A stretch of 8,618 nucleotides of DNA from Porphyromonadaceae bacterium. GTDB taxonomy: Bacteria > Bacteroidota > Bacteroidia > Bacteroidales > Dysgonomonadaceae. The stretch lies in the NCBI GenBank assembly GCA_022840285.1, contig JALHIE010000089.1, positions 1-8,618 of the forward strand, in the 5' to 3' direction. A program made the translations under genes and the position numbers. The notes beneath the pieces were generated by a model that was given only the letters and a program-made list of their open reading frames with translations, made no database searches and was not told the origin of the DNA. Within the stretch, counting starts at the first letter, position 1, and each line of letters begins with the position of its first letter. Positions 5,424 through 8,618 of this stretch are shown piece by piece.

Positions 5424-7046
5424 TTATTCAACGGCATCGTCTCGCGAGAACTTTCTCGGAGCCCGCACTTCGCTATCGGAGCCCTGGCGTTCGTTGCGCC
5501 GAAAGATATCCATCCTGTGGAGCGGTCTCAGGTAATCGAGCCACATAAACCCTTTTAATTTCGACTCCTCCAGTTTCAACTGGCTTAACGGGGTGGTCAC
5601 AGCCTGGGTGGATGACCAGAGTTTCAGTTTTTGTAGTTCATCGTCCAGGAAATCCATGGACAGATAAGCGCTTTCGGTTTTATTCAGCCCGATAATGGTA
5701 CGGGCGCTATCTTCTTCCACCAGGTAATAGAGCGACTCGGCATTCCCCTCCACCAAGACGTTCCTGAGCTCACCTTCTGCAAAAAAAGCTTTCAGGTCCC
5801 TTCCGCTAATCTGATTGTACTGTCCCGCTGTCTGCCTGTCCTGGATGGCGAGGGCATAGTCTCTCACGTGTGCTTTATCGATGGTGGTGTCGTTCAGAAA
5901 AATGTCGATGCGGTTACCGAGAATCTGATTGCTTTTGTTCCAAATCACCGGATTTCCGAGCAGGTACAACACGGAGTCTTTTTGAACGTAGTTCATGGAA
6001 TCGCAGACACCCTGAATATCGTTCCTATAAAACCGGACGTTATAATAGGCTTTGACCTCCTTGTAAACGGAGTCGGTAAACATTTTCAGCGTATCACCGT
6101 GCAGGAAAAGGCTGTCGCTCTGCGAATAATCAACCGCATAAGCCGAGTCCGTTGCCATTCCGTATTCGGTTTTCTCATTATAGGTTCCGTAGTTTCCGCG
6201 AAGAATGGCCTTCTGTTTAAAATCCTCCAGGTACATGTTACCGAAAACCTCTCCCAATCCGGTTGTCCGGTTGTAGAAAACGGTGTCTCCCACAAGCATC
6301 TTTGTGCTGTCGCTGCTGTAAATTTCCGATCGGTCGAACAGCCGTGCGTCGTCGGTCGTGGTGTTGTACCACCCGTGTGAAGTTTTGATAAACCCGCTGT
6401 CTGATACAATGGTCGACGGACCCAGGATATCGGCGACCTTGCTCTCCGTATTATACTTTAATGTATCGGCGAATATGGTATAGTCTTCGTTGACCAGCTT
6501 CACGCTGTCGCTGAACAGGGCGTCTTTGCTTACCGGGTCGTATTGTCCCCAAAAGGAGGTAAGTTCATTCTTTTCGTCCACCAGCATCCCTCCCTCAAAG
6601 TAGTACCCCAGGTTTGCCTCACGATCGTAGTTCAGGCTGTCGGTAAAAAGAGTGACCTGCCGATCTTCCATGCGGATATTATCCCGAAGGCGTGCGAGGC
6701 GGGTATTGCCGTCGTAATGCAGGTAGTCACCGTACACGAAAATGGTATCGCCCTGCTCCATCCGGACGTTGCTGAAAGCTTCAAAGGAGTTGGTTTTTTC
6801 AAACAGGTAGGCGCTGTCGCAATACATGAAAGCGCCTTCGTGGTACAGGATCACATTATCTTTCAGGATTTGGGCATCGGAATTTTCCCGTTTATAAAGC
6901 AAATCGGCTTGTTTCAGTTCGACAATCTCCACATTTGTGTCGGAGGGAGGCGGTTGTTGCGGACGAGCCGATAACATAAGTACAAAAAACACACCCGGGA
7001 AGAGCATGCTTTTAATTGTAATATTGGGGCGCGTTTGCTTTTTCAT
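5424..7046 (-). CDS. OstA/LptA-like periplasmic protein
   Basis: The product is about 540 residues from the ATG at 7046: a basic N-terminus (MKKQTRPNITIK), a hydrophobic signal segment (SMLFPGVFFVLMLSA), then a long beta-rich region. This region repeats short strands of the type DNVILYHEGAFMYCDSAYLF, DTIFVYGDYLHYDG, RQVTLFTDSLNYDRE, DYTIFADTLKYN and KAILRGNYGTYNEKTE, the stacked beta-jellyroll pattern of the OstA/LptA family that forms the lipopolysaccharide bridge across the periplasm. It is several times longer than E. coli LptA (about 185 residues), with no clear LptD barrel at the C-terminus, which instead is basic and hydrophilic. It follows surA by 60 bases, matching a role in outer-membrane assembly. 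A GTG at 7091 is an alternative start but would add 15 residues ahead of the signal peptide. The family call is secure; a direct LPS-bridge role is inferred. Confidence 0.85.
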   Translation of the reverse strand: MKKQTRPNITIKSMLFPGVFFVLMLSARPQQPPPSDTNVEIVELKQADLLYKRENSDAQILKDNVILYHEGAFMYCDSAYLFEKTNSFEAFSNVRMEQGDTIFVYGDYLHYDGNTRLARLRDNIRMEDRQVTLFTDSLNYDREANLGYYFEGGMLVDEKNELTSFWGQYDPVSKDALFSDSVKLVNEDYTIFADTLKYNTESKVADILGPSTIVSDSGFIKTSHGWYNTTTDDARLFDRSEIYSSDSTKMLVGDTVFYNRTTGLGEVFGNMYLEDFKQKAILRGNYGTYNEKTEYGMATDSAYAVDYSQSDSLFLHGDTLKMFTDSVYKEVKAYYNVRFYRNDIQGVCDSMNYVQKDSVLYLLGNPVIWNKSNQILGNRIDIFLNDTTIDKAHVRDYALAIQDRQTAGQYNQISGRDLKAFFAEGELRNVLVEGNAESLYYLVEEDSARTIIGLNKTESAYLSMDFLDDELQKLKLWSSTQAVTTPLSQLKLEESKLKGFMWLDYLRPLHRMDIFRRNERQGSDSEVRAPRKFSRDDAVE

Positions 7047-7106
7047 CCGAAAAACGTTGTCCGATTGTCGCGTTGAATATTTCACCGCCACGACGAATTA
7101 AGCACA

Positions 7107-8477
7107 TTACTTCAGCCAGCCTTTATACTTGAAATCACACCCTTTCCAGTTGGGATCGATTCTGACGTAGATGGTTTCTATCTTCTTCTGCAGCCAGTCG
7201 TCCATCAGTTCCTGGCGACGGTCATTTTCAGCCATTTGCTTAATGATTTGGTAGTCGTTGTTGATGTTTGCCTTATGTCCGTCGTTCCGGTTGGTAACTC
7301 TCACTACGGCAGCTACCTGTTTTCCTTTATCGGTAACCATAATAAACGGTTCGGACATTTCTCCCACTTTCATCTCTCCCACCACCTTGGCAATATCCTG
7401 ATTGAGTTCATTCAACTGAAAGCGGGGAGTTCCCGTGTTTTGTGAATTCGGCCGGTTATTGACCATAATTCCCTTGTTGTTCCGGGTATCTTTATCGGCT
7501 GAAAAGAAAGTAGCAGCCTCATCGAACGTGATTTTTTTATTGACAATCCCGTTTCGGATGGAATCGAGCCGGACAAGAGCAGTATCCAACTGTTCCTGTG
7601 GAATTTTCGGTTTAAGTAGAATGTGACGGAACTTGCCCATATCCCCTCTTCGTTCGATAAGCTGTATGATGTGGTAACCATATTCCGTCTCAACAATATT
7701 CGACACTTTTGTCGGGTCGTTAAGAGCAAAGGCTACGTTTGAGAACTCGGGAACAAGCTGCGCCCGTGTCTGGAAATCCATTTCCCCTCCCTTGAGCGCC
7801 GACCCCGGGTCTTCGGAGTGCAACAAAGCCAGTGTGGAAAAAGAATTTTTTCCCGAGTTGATCTGCTCGGTATATTCGCGCAGCCTATTTTTCACTGCGT
7901 CTATCTCTTTCAGGGGCACTTCGGGTTCAACGGTTATTATCTGCACTTCCATTGTGGTAGGGATAAACGGCAGGCTGTCCTGCGGAATAGTGTTGTAAAA
8001 CTTCCGGATTTCGGAGGGGGTGAGCGATACATTCTCAAAATGTTTTTGCTGTACGCCTTGTATAAGCTGTTGCTCGCGCAACTGGGTCCGAAGGTCTTCG
8101 CGGATTTTCCTCAAGCTTTTACCAAAATATTCCTCCAACTTTTCTGCCGACCCTGTAGAAGAGATGTACTCGTTCATGTAATACTCCAGCATCCGGTTCA
8201 CGTTAGCCTCATTCACCTCGATACTATCGAGTTTTGCCTGATCGAGGAACAGCTTGTTGATGGCCATCTGTTCAGGGATAAAACAATAGGGATCGCCCTC
8301 GATACGCTGGTTTTGCATCTGAATGTCCTTGCGGTATTCTTCCACCTCGGATTTAAGTATGGCTTCATCGCCCACCACCCAAACGATCTCGTCGACAATG
8401 TTGTTTTGAGAAGCGGCACTATTCACCATCAACGTAAAAACGAGAAGCGGTAATAGTATTTTTGCAGAAAATTTCAT
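7107..8477 (-). CDS. surA: SurA-like periplasmic chaperone / peptidylprolyl isomerase
   Basis: The product is 456 residues from the ATG at 8477. A signal peptide (MKFSAKILLPLLVFTLMVNSAASQ) is followed by the SurA N-terminal chaperone region (about 25-165; start VDEIVWVVGDEAILKSEVEEY), parvulin domain 1 (about 177-276; SEDPGSALKGGEMDF, VPEFSNVAF, ETEYGYHIIQL) and parvulin domain 2 (about 282-396; KFRHILLKP). A C-terminal helix (405-436) completes the chaperone core, as in E. coli SurA. It escorts unfolded outer-membrane proteins across the periplasm. Domain 1 keeps the GYH histidine but has EVQII where RHIL is expected. Domain 2 has RHIL but lacks the GG-x-L and GYH blocks, so isomerase activity may be weak. 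The frame extends upstream to a TTG at 8612, rejected because only the ATG at 8477 puts a signal peptide at the start. It is the first gene of the run. Confidence 0.9.
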   Translation of the reverse strand: MKFSAKILLPLLVFTLMVNSAASQNNIVDEIVWVVGDEAILKSEVEEYRKDIQMQNQRIEGDPYCFIPEQMAINKLFLDQAKLDSIEVNEANVNRMLEYYMNEYISSTGSAEKLEEYFGKSLRKIREDLRTQLREQQLIQGVQQKHFENVSLTPSEIRKFYNTIPQDSLPFIPTTMEVQIITVEPEVPLKEIDAVKNRLREYTEQINSGKNSFSTLALLHSEDPGSALKGGEMDFQTRAQLVPEFSNVAFALNDPTKVSNIVETEYGYHIIQLIERRGDMGKFRHILLKPKIPQEQLDTALVRLDSIRNGIVNKKITFDEAATFFSADKDTRNNKGIMVNNRPNSQNTGTPRFQLNELNQDIAKVVGEMKVGEMSEPFIMVTDKGKQVAAVVRVTNRNDGHKANINNDYQIIKQMAENDRRQELMDDWLQKKIETIYVRIDPNWKGCDFKYKGWLK

Positions 8478-8506
8478 TTTTGACAGTTTTTTTGAAAAGT
8501 TGGATG

Positions 8507-8534
8507 TAAAAGTAATTATACCTAAAAGTCTCAA
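8507..8534 (-). promoter_or_regulatory. candidate surA-proximal promoter
   Basis: On the minus strand, TTG (8532-8534) and TACTTTTA (8507-8514; one mismatch to TAnnTTTG) are 17 bases apart, slightly short spacing. The -7 box ends about 29 bases before the surA ATG. This is a pattern match only, in A+T-rich DNA. Confidence 0.3.
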
Positions 8535-8541
8535 ATAAAAG

Positions 8542-8572
8542 TTGCATATGTCAGGTAAAGTATTTATCTTTA
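8542..8572 (+). promoter_or_regulatory. candidate divergent promoter pointing right
   Basis: TTG (8542-8544), 20 bases, TATCTTTA (8565-8572), one mismatch to TAnnTTTG. It would transcribe beyond the window's right edge. An overlapping weaker minus-strand match (TTG 8583-8585, 20 bases, TACTTTAC 8555-8562) could serve surA. Both sit within or at the inverted repeat. Unproven. Confidence 0.3.
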
Positions 8573-8612
8573 AAGTGTTATACAAAAACAAACATTCACC
8601 CGACACATGCAA
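8542..8612. repeat. 15-bp inverted repeat upstream of surA
   Basis: TTGCATATGTCAGGT (8542-8556) and ACCCGACACATGCAA (8598-8612) are inverted copies matching at 13 of 15 positions, separated by 41 bases. Both mismatches become G-U pairs in RNA from the minus strand, so a full 15-bp stem can form there, and it is followed by TTTTATTT. It could be an operator, the terminator of a gene to the right, or a relic of a small element. Confidence 0.5.
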
Positions 8613-8618
8613 GACAAA

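Noticed and set aside
6543..6974. A 143-residue open frame on the plus strand
   Set aside because: Antisense shadow of the OstA-like gene with no start signal or family features.
7047..7091. N-terminal extension of the OstA-like gene from a GTG at 7091
   Set aside because: It adds a polar stretch in front of the signal peptide; possible but less likely than the ATG at 7046.
7818..8453. A 211-residue open frame on the plus strand
   Set aside because: It is the antisense shadow of surA, whose product is clearly recognisable; the antisense product has no coherent domain.
8478..8612. N-terminal extension of surA from a TTG at 8612
   Set aside because: It would bury the signal peptide 45 residues inside the protein; the ATG at 8477 fits a secreted protein.

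Overview
The window looks like a chromosomal segment of a Bacteroidota bacterium, most likely Bacteroidales. The reasons are the surA / OstA-like / small membrane protein / mutL gene run, promoters that fit the Bacteroidota pattern (TTG, about 19-20 bases, TAnnTTTG) rather than the E. coli one, lipoprotein signal sequences, and few Shine-Dalgarno sites. I cannot name the genus from sequence alone.

Layout: positions 1-589 (+) hold the possible tail of an unidentified gene and a small, diverged ECF-type sigma factor in visibly A+T-rich DNA. It converges, with one base between stops, on a minus-strand gene for an unknown lipoprotein (591-1121). Positions 1283-1734 are a minus-strand tRNA unit: a near-consensus promoter (1674-1704), the 5' half of a tRNA-Gly gene cut exactly after the anticodon (1608-1643), an 82-base spacer with an inverted copy of the same anticodon arm, an intact tRNA-Gly(GCC), tRNA-Leu(UAA), and a strong hairpin terminator (1322-1357).

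The remaining 6.9 kb is one minus-strand gene run read from right to left: surA (periplasmic chaperone with two parvulin domains), an OstA/LptA-like periplasmic protein, a small protein with a C-terminal membrane anchor, mutL, an aldo/keto reductase of the YghZ/Gpr type, and a Rieske-like lipoprotein. Gaps are 17-60 bases and all genes are co-oriented. A hairpin with a T tract follows the Rieske gene. surA and the OstA-like gene belong together (outer-membrane protein and LPS delivery, like lptD-surA in E. coli). A consensus-matching internal promoter just before the small membrane protein could separate expression of mutL and the genes after it from the envelope pair.

Most of the window is ordinary Bacteroidota housekeeping. 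The points that most deserve a second look are the half tRNA-Gly with its inverted anticodon-arm fragment, the Rieske-like protein whose second metal box is Cys-x2-Cys instead of Cys-x2-His, the MutL that lacks canonical endonuclease residues, and a 15-bp inverted repeat around possible divergent promoters upstream of surA. I did not find a CRISPR array, an insertion sequence, an integrase or an obvious defence system.
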